Shown here one piece after another: positions 1 to 9,511 of a DNA stretch of 64,000 nucleotides. The stretch's first letter is position 1, and each line of letters begins with the position of its first letter. Source of the DNA: Paraburkholderia megapolitana (lineage in GTDB: Bacteria; Pseudomonadota; Gammaproteobacteria; Burkholderiales; Burkholderiaceae). The translations under genes were made by a program, and so were the position numbers. The stretch spans positions 1,860,001 through 1,924,000 of the forward strand of contig NZ_CP041743.1 in NCBI RefSeq assembly GCF_007556815.1. Direction: 5' to 3'. Below the pieces are notes generated by a model, which was not told the DNA's origin, ran no database searches, and saw only the letters and a program-made list of their open reading frames with translations.

Positions 1-379
1 GCGCACAGGCAGCAGCTACTGCATGTCGCATTTTTCTGTAGCAAGGGGGAGCCGGATGCAGAAGCGGCGTTCGAACGGATGCGCGAAATCGTCGGCAAGG
101 CGCCGGTCGCGACCTGCTCCATTTCCGCAAGCGCTATGCGTGACGGAGCAGCCCCCGACATACTCGGTACCTTCGCGAGGAAGATACGCAGTCGGCTGGC
201 GATTATGGAGGCGGTGGATCGAGCGTCGGCCGTAGGTGCGCATGCAGGTCGAGGCTCGCGTCGCACAGTGCGCAGCATGTCGCTGCGCGGCAGCTAGCCG
301 GCGAGCGTTCGCGCTCCCTCCTGCCGGACGGCCGTGCCGCTGAGTGGCGCGCCCCGTTCCGACGTGCGAATGAGGCTGA
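1..379. other. No gene recognised at window start
   Basis: Short open frames exist on both strands, but none has a convincing ribosome binding site, a domain or a recognisable sequence. It may include the tail of a gene that starts outside the window. An FNR-type palindrome follows directly at 380-393. Confidence 0.4.
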
Positions 380-393
380 TTGATGCACGTCAA
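380..393. promoter_or_regulatory. FNR/ANR-type box
   Basis: TTGATGCACGTCAA fits the FNR consensus TTGAT-N4-ATCAA with one arm change (GTCAA). It lies 109 bases before the ribosome-associated protein gene at 503, a usual place for an activator site. Four more such boxes stand before other low-oxygen genes of this window. Confidence 0.7.
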
Positions 394-502
394 CACCATT
401 CTCCGGCAGTAGACGATGATTGTATCCAGGGCCTTTGGTGAGTGGGTCTACCGCGCCGCATCGGCCGATACCCCTGGCTGAATGGATTTCGGGAGAAGTG
501 AA

Positions 503-826
503 ATGGGAGTCGGCATGCATATCGTCTATCTGGGCTTCGCCGGTTCCATACCGATCGAGGCTGAGGCCGGCGTGCAGCTCGTGCGCCTCGAGCGCTTCGC
601 AGGCGTACTGGCCGGGTGTCATCTGGCGATCGAAGCGTTGAAAACCCCGACAGGCCAGACACTGTACGACGCTCGTCTCGACCTGATGACCCGAGTGGAT
701 GGTTTCACTCCGATCGGGCATTGCTCGAGTCCCGATCCCAGGGAGGCTGTGCGGCAGGCATTCGATGCGGCAGAACGACTTCTGGGTGATGCGAACAGGG
801 AGCTGCGACGGTCCGCCACTGAATGA
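503..826 (+). CDS. HPF/RaiA-type ribosome-associated protein
   Basis: A 107-residue protein resembling the short sigma-54 modulation (HPF/RaiA) proteins of Burkholderiales. These bind the ribosome and hold it inactive in starved or oxygen-limited cells. The family pattern is visible: a Leu-Glu-Arg-Phe helix (about residues 22-30), a central strand ending in TLYDARLDL (about 53-61), then a helix EAVRQAFDAAERLL (about 81-94). The ATG at 503 is preferred to 482 because GGGAG (491-495) stands 7 bases before it. It follows an FNR-type box, which suggests induction at low oxygen. Similarity was judged by eye, so the family call is probable rather than certain. Confidence 0.6.
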   Translation: MGVGMHIVYLGFAGSIPIEAEAGVQLVRLERFAGVLAGCHLAIEALKTPTGQTLYDARLDLMTRVDGFTPIGHCSSPDPREAVRQAFDAAERLLGDANRELRRSATE

Positions 827-1009
827 TTGCGGTGCGCTACGCCGACGACCAGGCGCCACGGCCACATGTTGTGACTCGATGGGGCGAGAATCGCGTAGCG
901 AAGCGCAGTTTGCCGCAGAGGTTTTCGTGCGGATCGAGGACCATGCGCAGCGAGGCCCGGATCTTATGCGGGGAGCCGCCCCCTTTGTTATCGACGCTGT
1001 CGGCGCAAC

Positions 1010-1801
1010 TCATACCTGCTCGAGCCCCTCCAGATCGACGATGCGAATCTCTTTGCCGTGCGTGTCGATCAGGCGGTCACGCTGAAACTTCGAAAACATC
1101 CGGCTTACGGTTTCGAGCTTCATCCCGAGATAGCAGCCAATTTCTTCGCGCGTCATCCGCAGGTTGAATTCGGCGGCCGAGTAACCGCGCGCCCTGAAAC
1201 GTGCTGACAGATTAAGGAGGAAAGCGGCGACGCGTTGCCCGGCGGTCATCGTACCGAGTAGCATCATCAAGTCCGATTCGCGGACGATCTCGCCGCTCAT
1301 CATCCGGTGAACATGACGCTGCATCGAGCGCATTTCGCGGCAGATGGCTTCGAGCTGCGCATAGGGAATAATGCACACGACGCTGTCTTCCAGTGCAATC
1401 GCGTCGCCGTTGTGGCGATCACTGCAGACGCCGTCAAGTCCGAGCGTTTCGCCGGAAATCTGAAAACCCGTGACGTGCTCCTGGCCATCGCGGTGCATGA
1501 CCACCGTCTTGAACGATCCGGCCCGGACCGCATAGAGGCTCTGGAACGTGTCACCCGAGCGGAACAGTGCTTCGCCGCGCCGGATATGGCGAGACGAACA
1601 GATGATCGAGTCGAGGCGAGTGAGCTCGGCGGCTGTCAGATCGGGCGGCAGGCACACCGAGCGTATCGAGCAGGTCGAACAGGCACGTTTCGTCACGTCC
1701 ACGAACTCGAGCGGACGCGCGGCGTGATGGGCATCGAGGGGAAATGCCATGCCGATCGGTGCATGGGACGGGCGGACTTCACCTGCGGATACGGAAAGCA
1801 T
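1010..1801 (-). CDS. fnr: FNR-family oxygen-sensing transcription regulator
   Basis: A 263-residue Crp/Fnr regulator. The N-terminus has CSTCSIRSVC (about residues 41-50), the cysteine cluster that with a further central cysteine holds an oxygen-labile [4Fe-4S] centre in FNR proteins. A cyclic-nucleotide-type beta-barrel follows (about 60-180), then a helix-turn-helix with MTREEIGCYLGMKLETVSR, close to the FNR recognition helix (ExxSR). The ATG at 1801 has AGGAG just upstream and is preferred to 1849. It lies downstream of a sensor kinase/response regulator pair on the same strand. It is the best candidate to read the five FNR-type boxes in the window, which is an inference from family specificity. 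Confidence 0.9.
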   Translation of the reverse strand: MLSVSAGEVRPSHAPIGMAFPLDAHHAARPLEFVDVTKRACSTCSIRSVCLPPDLTAAELTRLDSIICSSRHIRRGEALFRSGDTFQSLYAVRAGSFKTVVMHRDGQEHVTGFQISGETLGLDGVCSDRHNGDAIALEDSVVCIIPYAQLEAICREMRSMQRHVHRMMSGEIVRESDLMMLLGTMTAGQRVAAFLLNLSARFRARGYSAAEFNLRMTREEIGCYLGMKLETVSRMFSKFQRDRLIDTHGKEIRIVDLEGLEQV

Positions 1802-2061
1802 GCGCGACTCCTGTCTGTCCGGCGACGTGTCGCAATGATGCTGGCGCAATCGTCCGAAACCTGTGGCTCGTGGCGTTCCTGGTGAGAAACCCCGTCAAGG
1901 TAGCCGGTTACGCCGGCATCCATGAAGCACAGTATCGTGCTTGCCACGCAGGATAGAAATCGGCCGGCATTGAAGTTGAAGTAAGCCTGGCGGAAGGCGT
2001 GTAGGGATCGTCCTACAGCCGAACCTCGAAGCAGGTTCGCAAGAATGACCGGTTGAGCTGC

Positions 2062-2712
2062 TCAGACCTCGTCTTCGTCGTCGTCGAGCAGCTTATGGCG
2101 CATGGCATAGCGCACCAGCGCTGCTTCATGCGGCATCTGCATCTTTTCGAGGATGCGTGTCTTGTAGGTGCTGACCGTTTTCGCGCTGACGCATAGCTGG
2201 TGCGCGATCTCCGAAATGGTCTGTCCGGCGGCGATCCGGCGAAACACGTCGAACTCGCGGTCGGAGAGCCGCTGGTGCGGCAGCGTATCGGCCGGTTCGT
2301 TCAGGCTCTCGGCAAAGCGTTCCGCCATCGCAAGACTCACGTAGACTCCACCCGAGGCCACCTTGGCCACTGCGCCCACCAGTTCCGCGCTCGCGCTCTC
2401 CTTGGTCAGGTAGCCGGATGCGCCGGCCTTGAACGCGCGTACGGCGTACTGTCGCTCCGCGTGCATGGTCAGCACGAGGATCCGGAGGTCGGGTTTTTCG
2501 TCCTTGATCTGTTTGATCAGTTCAATGCCGTTGCGCCCCGGCATCGACAGATCGAGTACCAGCACGTGGGCGGGGGTCGAGCGGATCAGTGCGATGGTCG
2601 TCGCGCTGTCACGCGCCTCGCCCGCAACCTCGAGCCCGCTTGCGTTGCTGAGGATGTGACGCAGCCCGTCGCGCACCAGCGTATGGTCGTCAGCGATGAG
2701 TACCCTGGTCAT
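2062..2712 (-). CDS. NarL/FixJ-family response regulator
   Basis: A 216-residue two-component regulator. The receiver domain (residues 1-120) shows the acidic pair in ADDHTLV, the phospho-acceptor Asp in VLVLDLSMPGRNG (about 54) and the conserved Lys in YLTKES. A LuxR-type helix-turn-helix follows (about 148-210: LSDREFDVFRRIAAG, then EIAHQLCVSAKTVSTYKTRI). Its start overlaps the end of the kinase gene by four bases, so the two are translationally coupled partners. The target genes cannot be read from the sequence; the adjacent fnr and stress genes suggest a role in oxygen or redox response. Confidence 0.93.
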   Translation of the reverse strand: MTRVLIADDHTLVRDGLRHILSNASGLEVAGEARDSATTIALIRSTPAHVLVLDLSMPGRNGIELIKQIKDEKPDLRILVLTMHAERQYAVRAFKAGASGYLTKESASAELVGAVAKVASGGVYVSLAMAERFAESLNEPADTLPHQRLSDREFDVFRRIAAGQTISEIAHQLCVSAKTVSTYKTRILEKMQMPHEAALVRYAMRHKLLDDDEDEV

Positions 2713-4874
2713 GGGATCGGATCCTCCGCTTCAATGGCGTGCAGCGGAAACGCGACCGTGAGGGCGAAACCCCGGTCCCGCGAAGTATCGATAGTCACGG
2801 TGCCGCGTAGCATATGAGCCCGTTCGCGAATCCCGATTAACCCAAACGATTTGTCGGCGTGTGCGCCGCGCTCGATGTGCGTGCGGACGCCGGCGTCGGT
2901 GCCACGACCGTTATCGACAATGCGCAATACACAGTAGCCGCCCTCGGTTTCCAGCGTCAGGACGACGAGCGTTGCGTCGGCGTGGCGTGCAACATTCGCC
3001 AGTGCTTCCTGGACAATCCGGAACACGGTGGTCGCGCCACGCTTTGCGAAGCGAGTGTCGCCGGGATCGATGTGCCGTTCGACGTCGATGCCGTAACGGT
3101 TCGTGAAGTCATTAGCGAGCCATTCGATTGCCGGGACGAGTCCAAGATCGTCGAGCATAACTGGTCGCAGATCGGCGGCGATGCGGCGCACCGACGCAAC
3201 CGTCGAGTCGATCAGCAGACGCATCGAAAGCAACTGCCCGGAGACGCTCGCGATCGCATCCGGTTGTGCGGGCGGGTGCGCATCCAGTGTCTGCTCAACC
3301 GCCGACAGATCCATCTTCAGTGCAGTCAGCTGTTGTCCTAGATCGTCGTGCAGTTCGCGGGCGATGCGAGTCTTCTCTTCTTCGCGGACGTTTTGCAGGT
3401 TGGCGGACAGATCGCGTAATTCTTCGCGGGACTGTTTGAGGGCATTGTCTGCCCGGAGCCGTTCGGTGACGTCGCGCAGCATGACGGTATAGAGCTTGCC
3501 GGTCGCGTCACGGATCTGCGATATCGAAGCTTCGATCGGAAATTCTTCGCCGTTCGCGCGCAGTCCGAACAGCACGCGCTGCCGGCCCATCAGTCGTTCC
3601 GACACGCCGGTGACGCCGAATTGCTCGACATGCCGGCCGTGGGCCTGGCGAAATCGTTCAGGAATGAAGCGCGACAGCGGTGCACCGACCGCTTCCATCG
3701 CCGATACGCCGAACACGTGCTCGGCCATGGGGTTGAAGATCACGACAGTTTGCGCTTCGTCGATCGTGATGATCGCTTCCATCGACGAGCGGATGATACC
3801 CATCATGCGTGCCTCGTTGAGTGTCGCGACGCCAGGCATGAGCATGTTTTTCGCATAGGTTGCCGTGAGCGCGTAGGCCAGCCCGGCAAGTGCGAAGGCC
3901 ACGCCGATTCCCATCAGCAGAATGGTGCCGTTGACGACGTCGGCACCGGTTGCGCTCGCGCTGCCGTTTGCCGTATAGACCAGCGTCAGTGGCATGCCAC
4001 CATAAGTCAGCGTATCGGTTTTCCGGAACAGCGAGGTCGTAGCGGGAGCTTCCACAGATCCGCTATCGGTAGCATAGATGAATGCGCCTGGCCGTCCCGC
4101 CTGAACGTTCAGTTCGATGCTGGGCCGCCCTGCGACGAGCGGTTCGAACAGTCGCCGCGTATCCAGCGACGCAAATAGAAAACCCCTTGGCGAAGTGCGG
4201 TGCGCTTCGGGTGAAGCAGGGACAGTGCTGCCGCTATAGCGCGGAAGGCATAGCAGCAGTACCGCTTCGTTGTCGGCCGCCGCATCGACGTCCGACGCGA
4301 AATGGACGGCGAGTGCGACCTGATTGTCTTGTGCCGCGCGCAGTAGCGCGGCATGGACGAAAGAATCCTGGTCGAAGAGATCGGGGCGTACGAGTCCACC
4401 CGCCGGCGCGAGTAGCGTCACAGAAAGGTGTCGGCCCGTGAGCGGTGAATTTCCGATGATGCCGGTCGATGCACTGGCAACATCAGCATAGCCGAGCGCA
4501 CGGATCGGTAACGCGGAACTGTCCAGTTCGAGCTTCTCGACATACTGCTGCCATGCCGCGGACGTCATCGAGGGCGAGAGGTCTAGCGCGGCGCGCGCAC
4601 CGTACAGCACCGTTTCACTTGCGCTGAGCAGGCGCCGCAGACGGGTGGTGACACGCTCGGTCCGGGCGTCGAAGCGGGCTTGTGCCGCTGCTTGCCACTG
4701 ATGCTCGACGAACGACGTAACGGCGAATATCGCGGCCGCGCTGATGCACAGGATCAGCAGTGCCACGAGCAAAGGACGACGTCGCAGCCCAGCGGCGCGC
4801 GAACGAACCCGCCGTCCGGCTGTGTGGGCGGTGTTGCCGCTCGTGTCCTCTGGTTCGGCGCTGCTGGAAGTCAC
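2709..4874 (-). CDS. CHASE-PAS hybrid-membrane sensor histidine kinase
   Basis: A membrane sensor kinase of about 721 residues. Order: a short N-terminus, membrane helix LLVALLILCISAAAIFAVTSF, a periplasmic CHASE sensor domain, a second membrane helix (LLMGIGVAFALAGLAYAL), a PAS domain (SSMEAIITIDEAQTVVIFNP), then HisKA_3 with the phospho-acceptor His in RIARELHDDLGQQLTALK, and a HATPase domain with DNGRGTD. This is the NarX/NreB class that pairs with NarL-type regulators, matching the overlapping gene downstream. The frame is open to 5054, but a GTG at 4874 with AAGGTGG before it is the better start. The ligand of the CHASE domain is unknown. Confidence 0.9.
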   Translation of the reverse strand: MTSSSAEPEDTSGNTAHTAGRRVRSRAAGLRRRPLLVALLILCISAAAIFAVTSFVEHQWQAAAQARFDARTERVTTRLRRLLSASETVLYGARAALDLSPSMTSAAWQQYVEKLELDSSALPIRALGYADVASASTGIIGNSPLTGRHLSVTLLAPAGGLVRPDLFDQDSFVHAALLRAAQDNQVALAVHFASDVDAAADNEAVLLLCLPRYSGSTVPASPEAHRTSPRGFLFASLDTRRLFEPLVAGRPSIELNVQAGRPGAFIYATDSGSVEAPATTSLFRKTDTLTYGGMPLTLVYTANGSASATGADVVNGTILLMGIGVAFALAGLAYALTATYAKNMLMPGVATLNEARMMGIIRSSMEAIITIDEAQTVVIFNPMAEHVFGVSAMEAVGAPLSRFIPERFRQAHGRHVEQFGVTGVSERLMGRQRVLFGLRANGEEFPIEASISQIRDATGKLYTVMLRDVTERLRADNALKQSREELRDLSANLQNVREEEKTRIARELHDDLGQQLTALKMDLSAVEQTLDAHPPAQPDAIASVSGQLLSMRLLIDSTVASVRRIAADLRPVMLDDLGLVPAIEWLANDFTNRYGIDVERHIDPGDTRFAKRGATTVFRIVQEALANVARHADATLVVLTLETEGGYCVLRIVDNGRGTDAGVRTHIERGAHADKSFGLIGIRERAHMLRGTVTIDTSRDRGFALTVAFPLHAIEAEDPIP

Positions 4875-5226
4875 GTCGCCACCTTGATGTCCCGGAGGGC
4901 TGAGTGCGGTGCCGCCGCCTTGCAGTGGCTGCGGCACTGCTCGATCGACAGGCAATTGTGTCGCGCTTCCCTGGTTCCCGCCAATTGGGGCGCCACCGGT
5001 GTTCCGGTTGCGCGTCGAATGGCCTGATGAACGACAGACGCTGCTGGGCGGCACGATCCGGGCGACGCTGGTACCTGACCGCTTGCCCCGGCGTCATCTT
5101 CGCGAACTGGTGGAACAGGCCGCCGCGCAGGCGGTCAGGTCGCGGCGCAATGAACTCGGATGGTGATCGCACCACGTGCGTTTCTTTGCGCCCTGTCGCC
5201 GATATGGACCAGTATGCGCTTGAAAC
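4875..5226. other. Intergenic, no gene recognised
   Basis: This lies between the kinase start and the end of the first universal stress gene, all on the minus strand. The kinase frame continues open through part of it, giving a Pro/Gly-rich extension without a domain, so an alternative longer kinase start cannot be excluded. Confidence 0.4.
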
Positions 5227-5733
5227 TCACGACGGTTCCTTTACGGATTCCACTGCAGTCGTTGTCCCGGCAGCGGAACGCTCGGCGGCCCGCGCGCCAA
5301 CCATCAGGACCGGGCATTCGGCTATGCGAAGAAAACGTTCTGCGACACTGCCCAGGACAAGCCGCCGGATACCGCTTCGCCCATGCGTTCCCATCACAAC
5401 GAGGTCGGCATTGAAGGTAGCGGCAGCGCGCAGTATGCAGTGAGCGACATCGAAGTCGGTCACGTTGGTTTCGACGATCCGGTCAATTCCTTGAACGCCA
5501 TCTCGCTTCATCGACGTCAACGCGCCGTTGATTACATTCCTGCCGTCCTCGTAGAGTGTCTGGCGGATGATGCTTGCGTTAAAACCAGGTGAATCGTACG
5601 ACATTAGCGGAACGTCGACGACGTAGAGCGGTTGCAGGGTAGCGCACGTTTCGCGGGCGAGCCGGAGAGCAGTGTCGAACGCGTACCCGGATGTCTTGCT
5701 GTCGTCGACGGCAACCATGATGCGTTTGTACAT
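5227..5733 (-). CDS. Universal stress protein (single UspA domain)
   Basis: A 168-residue UspA-fold protein. It begins YKRIMVAVDDSKTSG and carries the ATP-binding signature VVMGTHGRSGIRRLVLGSVAERFL (G-2x-G-9x-G type) near residues 120-143, with the closing strand CPVLMVGA. The family supports survival under starvation, hypoxia and stress. The C-terminal Thr/Ser-rich tail is slightly longer than usual. The ATG at 5733 is chosen; its upstream GTG at 5745 is possible, and no strong ribosome binding site is seen. It follows the tandem-domain universal stress gene on the same strand after a 93-base gap. Confidence 0.9.
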   Translation of the reverse strand: MYKRIMVAVDDSKTSGYAFDTALRLARETCATLQPLYVVDVPLMSYDSPGFNASIIRQTLYEDGRNVINGALTSMKRDGVQGIDRIVETNVTDFDVAHCILRAAATFNADLVVMGTHGRSGIRRLVLGSVAERFLRIAECPVLMVGARAAERSAAGTTTAVESVKEPS

Positions 5734-5826
5734 GTTGTATCTCACTGAGGAGGTGGCCCGGAAGACCCGGACGTCGGCTCGCAGCGGAGCGGCGCGAACC
5801 TGATGTAGACGTCGTAATGCGTAAGA

Positions 5827-6666
5827 TCAGTGCGACATCAGCACGGGTACCGTCATCGATTTCAGGATCGTTCGGGTGACGCCGCCCATGACCAGTTCGT
5901 GCCAGCGCGCGTGCCCGTAGCACCCCATCACGAGCAGATCAGCGCCGAGATCGGCGGCCTGCGACAGCAACACGTCACCGATAGCTTCGCCGTGTGCCAG
6001 TTCAACATCGTGTACCTCGACGTTCACGCCGTGACGCGCGGTGAAAGCAGCGATATCCGAGCCAGCAATCCGGTTGGCTAACGCCCCGCTTTTTGCTTCA
6101 TTGATGATCACCACAGTCGTTTTCCTCGCGCGCCGTATGAACGGTAGTGCGTCGTGGATAGCGCGCGTGGCTTCACGGCTGCCGTCCCACGCGACCATCA
6201 CGTGCGTGCCGAGCGAAGAAAAGGCGCCGGCGTAAGGCATCAACAGTACGGGGCGTCCGACCGACATGATCAGATTCTCTGGAAACTGGTCGCCTACGTA
6301 GGATTCGGGGTCATCCGGATCATTCTGGCTTGCCACGATCAGGTCTGAGCAGCGGCCCGCGCGCCGGACCGCAACGCTGGCGTGTTCATTGGTCGCCGTC
6401 CAGGTACCCATCAATTCCGCGCGGGTCACTTCGGCATGAAACAGGCGCTCGAGCGCCGCGCGGCGCTCGAGCCGCGCTGGTTCGCGGTCGAGGTAGTACT
6501 CCGCGGTACCGGCCATGACATAGAGCGGCTGGGGCTGGGGCGTAAACATCGCGTAGATGCCGTCCAGATGCGCGTCGAACTGCCTGGCGAGGCGAAGTGC
6601 AAGTTCGAGTCGCGGATGCGCGTGTTCGCTCGCGTTGAGGTGAACAAGGATGCTCTTGTAGGTCAT
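5827..6666 (-). CDS. Universal stress protein (two tandem UspA domains)
   Basis: A 279-residue protein with two UspA folds in a row: MTYKSILVHLNASEHAHPRL at the start and HVMVAWDGSREATRAIHDAL from about residue 155. The second half ends with the nucleotide-binding pattern LLVMGCYGHARWHELVMGGVTR and PVLMSH. AGGAG stands just upstream of the ATG. It diverges from the phasin gene, and the FNR-type box at 6742-6755 lies 76 bases upstream, so both directions may respond to low oxygen. Tandem-domain universal stress proteins of this size are frequent in Burkholderiales anaerobic-response loci. Confidence 0.92.
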   Translation of the reverse strand: MTYKSILVHLNASEHAHPRLELALRLARQFDAHLDGIYAMFTPQPQPLYVMAGTAEYYLDREPARLERRAALERLFHAEVTRAELMGTWTATNEHASVAVRRAGRCSDLIVASQNDPDDPESYVGDQFPENLIMSVGRPVLLMPYAGAFSSLGTHVMVAWDGSREATRAIHDALPFIRRARKTTVVIINEAKSGALANRIAGSDIAAFTARHGVNVEVHDVELAHGEAIGDVLLSQAADLGADLLVMGCYGHARWHELVMGGVTRTILKSMTVPVLMSH

Positions 6667-6741
6667 CGCACTGACTCCTGAAAAGATGGTCGGGCGCGTA
6701 AATGCGTGATCTGGAGTCTATGAGTGGCGCTGGGACGGAGG

Positions 6742-6755
6742 TTGACCCAGGTCAA
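6742..6755. promoter_or_regulatory. FNR/ANR-type box
   Basis: TTGACCCAGGTCAA has perfect inverted arms (TTGAC/GTCAA) spaced by four bases, a known variant of the FNR/ANR box. It sits between the divergent universal stress gene (start 6666) and phasin gene (start 6876) and could serve either or both. Confidence 0.65.
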
Positions 6756-6875
6756 TGCACGGCGCGATCGTTTCTTTACAGTGAACCGGACTGTCGTAGC
6801 GGCGCGATTTCCATCTACCCATCACAGTGGGAGCATGCCGCTTCATCTATCGTTTCAATCCACGAGGAGCCGACC

Positions 6876-7445
6876 ATGGTGACCGGATATACCCGTCCCT
6901 TTGAAATCTATCGCGCGAATCTGACGCTCGCGCTGCGCATGCTTTCGTTTGGCCAGGATTGGCGCCAGCGCGCCTGCACGCTCGAGAAGCTTCGGACCGA
7001 GCGCGATTTCGAGACGCTGCGTCGGACCCGCGAGGCTGCGACGACAGCCCGCGACTGGAGCGAATTCAACGCCAACATCCAGACCGCGGCGCGCGACTAC
7101 TTCTCGAACAGTTCGAACATCTGGCAACAAGGCTTGGGGTTTACGGTGCACGACCAGAATGCGTTCGGTGACGCGATTCGCGAAGCGCTGCGCGGATGGC
7201 AGGCGAACTGGGGAGACCAGTGGCAACGACAGTGGCAGGAACAGTGGAAGAAGGTCGTCGACCTGAATGCAGCAGGGACCCTTGTGCGGGACTGGATGCA
7301 GCAAGTCGAACAGACGGTTTCGAGCGCGTTGGACAGTCGAGGCTTCGCGGCCGCCCACCTGGGAGATGCGCCGCCGCAGACGTCCAGTGTAACTGCCCCC
7401 GCTGTGCGAGCGGACGTGTCACGCGGAGATCAGCATGTCGGCTAG
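6876..7445 (+). CDS. Phasin-like polyhydroxyalkanoate granule protein
   Basis: A 189-residue, mostly helical, Trp- and Gln-rich protein without membrane segments or a signal peptide (for example WQANWGDQWQRQWQEQWKK at about 107-125). Composition, length and the overlapping acetoacetyl-CoA reductase gene mark it as a phasin, which coats polyhydroxybutyrate granules and guides their size. The ATG at 6876 has GAGGAG 7 bases upstream, so the longer open frame from 6702 is not used. It ends 11 bases inside the next gene. An FNR-type box at 6742-6755 suggests low-oxygen expression. Family assignment is by character and context more than by a strict motif. Confidence 0.75.
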   Translation: MVTGYTRPFEIYRANLTLALRMLSFGQDWRQRACTLEKLRTERDFETLRRTREAATTARDWSEFNANIQTAARDYFSNSSNIWQQGLGFTVHDQNAFGDAIREALRGWQANWGDQWQRQWQEQWKKVVDLNAAGTLVRDWMQQVEQTVSSALDSRGFAAAHLGDAPPQTSSVTAPAVRADVSRGDQHVG

Positions 7446-8181
7446 ACGCGTGGCATTCGTGACCGGAGGCATGGGTGGGCTCGGCGCCGCGATCAGCCGG
7501 AGGCTGCTCGATGCAGGCATGGTCGTCGCAATGTCCCACACCGAACGCAACGACCATGTCGCGACGTGGCTGACACATGAGCTCGATGCGGGGCGCCATT
7601 TCCAGTCATTCGAGGTTGACGTGACCGAATACGATTCTTGCGCGCGCTGTGCGCAGCGCGTGCTTGCCGAGTACGGTGAGGTTGATGTCCTTGTCAATAA
7701 TGCCGGCATCGCGCGCGATTCGACGTTCGAAAAAATGACGAAATCCGACTGGGATGCGGTAGTACACACGGATCTTGACGGACTGTTCAACATGACGAAA
7801 CCGTTCATGGGTGGAATGATCGAGCGGGATTTTGGCCGGATCGTCAACATCGGGTCGGTGAACGGTTCGCGCGGTGCGTTCGGGCAGACGAACTATTCTA
7901 CGGCCAAGGCGGGTGTCCACGGCTTTACGAAATCGCTTGCACTGGAAGTCGCGACGCATGGCGTCACGGTCAACACCGTGTCGCCGGGCTACCTTGCGAC
8001 TGAGATGATCGCCTCCATGTCGAACGAAGTGATAGAAAAGCGGATCCTGCCGCAGATTCCGCTTGGCCGGCTGGGTCGACCCGAAGAGGTCGCTGCACTC
8101 GTGGCATTTCTCTGTTCCGACGATGCAGGCTTCGTCACGGGAGCGAATCTCGCCATCAACGGCGGCATGCATATGCAATGA
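7435..8181 (+). CDS. phaB: Acetoacetyl-CoA reductase
   Basis: A 248-residue short-chain dehydrogenase that reduces acetoacetyl-CoA to (R)-3-hydroxybutyryl-CoA with NADPH in polyhydroxybutyrate synthesis. Visible are the dinucleotide motif TGGMGGLG (10-17), NNAG, the Ser-Tyr-Lys triad (S in IGSVNG, then YSTAKAG) and the C-terminal INGGMHMQ typical of PhaB/PhbB. The start codon lies inside the phasin gene, indicating coupled expression. Under oxygen limitation such a step can act as an electron sink. FabG is the closest alternative; GGMHMQ and the phasin neighbour favour PhaB. Confidence 0.9.
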   Translation: MSARRVAFVTGGMGGLGAAISRRLLDAGMVVAMSHTERNDHVATWLTHELDAGRHFQSFEVDVTEYDSCARCAQRVLAEYGEVDVLVNNAGIARDSTFEKMTKSDWDAVVHTDLDGLFNMTKPFMGGMIERDFGRIVNIGSVNGSRGAFGQTNYSTAKAGVHGFTKSLALEVATHGVTVNTVSPGYLATEMIASMSNEVIEKRILPQIPLGRLGRPEEVAALVAFLCSDDAGFVTGANLAINGGMHMQ

Positions 8182-8349
8182 GACGCAATTTCCTTCGCAC
8201 AGCTGTGCCCGATTCCATTGCATCGCGAAGCACGAACCGTCGGGCGGACATCCCCGTATTGCCAGGCGATTGCGAGGTGTACGGCAAGTGCCGGAATCGC
8301 TCTCGGTGCGCGTGCCCGTCGCCCTGACCAGCCGGACCGACAACATAGT

Positions 8350-8363
8350 TTGATCTACATCAA
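8350..8363. promoter_or_regulatory. FNR/ANR-type box
   Basis: TTGATCTACATCAA matches the FNR consensus TTGAT-N4-ATCAA in all ten arm positions. It lies 68 bases before the alcohol dehydrogenase start at 8432. Confidence 0.8.
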
Positions 8364-8431
8364 CTGGTTCTTCGTATGCGAGTCTAGAGTTTCGTCAGAG
8401 AGGAACTTTCGCTCCTGATAGAGGTTTGACG

Positions 8432-9469
8432 ATGAAAGCACTTGTGTATCACGGGTCTGGCAGGAAATCGCTCGACGAGCGGCCGATGCCCAAACTGGCA
8501 GCAGCAACCGACGCAATCGTCAGGATGACCCGCACGACGATCTGCGGTACCGATCTTCACATCCTGAAGGGTGACGTGACGACCTGCGAGCCGGGCCGCA
8601 TTCTCGGACACGAGGGGGTTGGCATCGTGCATCAGACCGGTGCCGCGGTTTCCTCGCTCAAGCCCGGCGATCACGTCCTGATCTCGTGTATCTCGTCGTG
8701 CGGCAAATGCGACTATTGCAGGCGCGGCATGTATTCGCACTGCACGACGGGTGGCTGGATTCTCGGCAACCGGATCGACGGCACACAAGCCGAATACGTG
8801 CGCATTCCTCATGCGGAGACTAGCTTGTATCCCATTCCAGCTGGCGCCTACGAAGAAGCGCTGGTGATGCTTTCCGACATTCTGCCGACCGGTTTCGAAT
8901 GCGGTGTGCTGAACGGCAAGGTGCAGCCGGGCAGCACCGTCGCGATCGTCGGGTCCGGTCCGATCGGTCTTGCGGCGTTGTTGACGGCACAGTTCTATTC
9001 GCCGGCGCAGATCGTAATGATCGACCGCGACGTGAATCGTCTCGAGGTGGCTCGCCGTTTCGGCGCGACAGCGTGTGTAGACACCGGCCAGACCGACCCG
9101 GTCGATGAAGTGATGCGGCTGACGGGCGGTATCGGTGTCGATTGCGCGATCGAAGCCGTTGGTGTGCCGTCGACGTTCGAGCTCTGCCAATCGATCATTG
9201 CACCGGGCGGCGTCATCGCGAACGTCGGCGTGCACGGTGTGAAGGCGGATCTGCATCTGGAAGTGCTATGGGATCGCAACATCACGATCACGACGCGTCT
9301 GGTCGACACGGTCAGCACACCAATGCTGCTGAAAACCGTACGTTCTGGCCGGGTCGATCCCCAAAAGCTGATTACCCACCGCTTTCGCCTGGACGAGGTA
9401 GTCGAGGCGTACGACACATTTGGGCGGGCCGCAGACACGCACGCGCTGAAGGTGATTATCGAAGTGTAG
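8432..9469 (+). CDS. Zinc-dependent alcohol dehydrogenase
   Basis: A 345-residue medium-chain dehydrogenase. The catalytic zinc site is seen as CGTDLH (Cys) and GHEGVG (His-Glu); the structural zinc loop has four cysteines in CGKCDYCRRGMYSHC; the NAD site is VAIVGSGPIGLAA. It resembles the fermentative alcohol dehydrogenases of Burkholderiales that oxidise or form short alcohols. AGAGG lies 7 bases before the ATG at 8432. The perfect FNR box upstream suggests that it works at low oxygen, probably to reoxidise NADH. The substrate cannot be set from sequence. Confidence 0.88.
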   Translation: MKALVYHGSGRKSLDERPMPKLAAATDAIVRMTRTTICGTDLHILKGDVTTCEPGRILGHEGVGIVHQTGAAVSSLKPGDHVLISCISSCGKCDYCRRGMYSHCTTGGWILGNRIDGTQAEYVRIPHAETSLYPIPAGAYEEALVMLSDILPTGFECGVLNGKVQPGSTVAIVGSGPIGLAALLTAQFYSPAQIVMIDRDVNRLEVARRFGATACVDTGQTDPVDEVMRLTGGIGVDCAIEAVGVPSTFELCQSIIAPGGVIANVGVHGVKADLHLEVLWDRNITITTRLVDTVSTPMLLKTVRSGRVDPQKLITHRFRLDEVVEAYDTFGRAADTHALKVIIEV

Positions 9470-9511
9470 TGCGTGAGTGGCGGGCGGCAGCGAATCGAAG
9501 GAGCGGCCGCG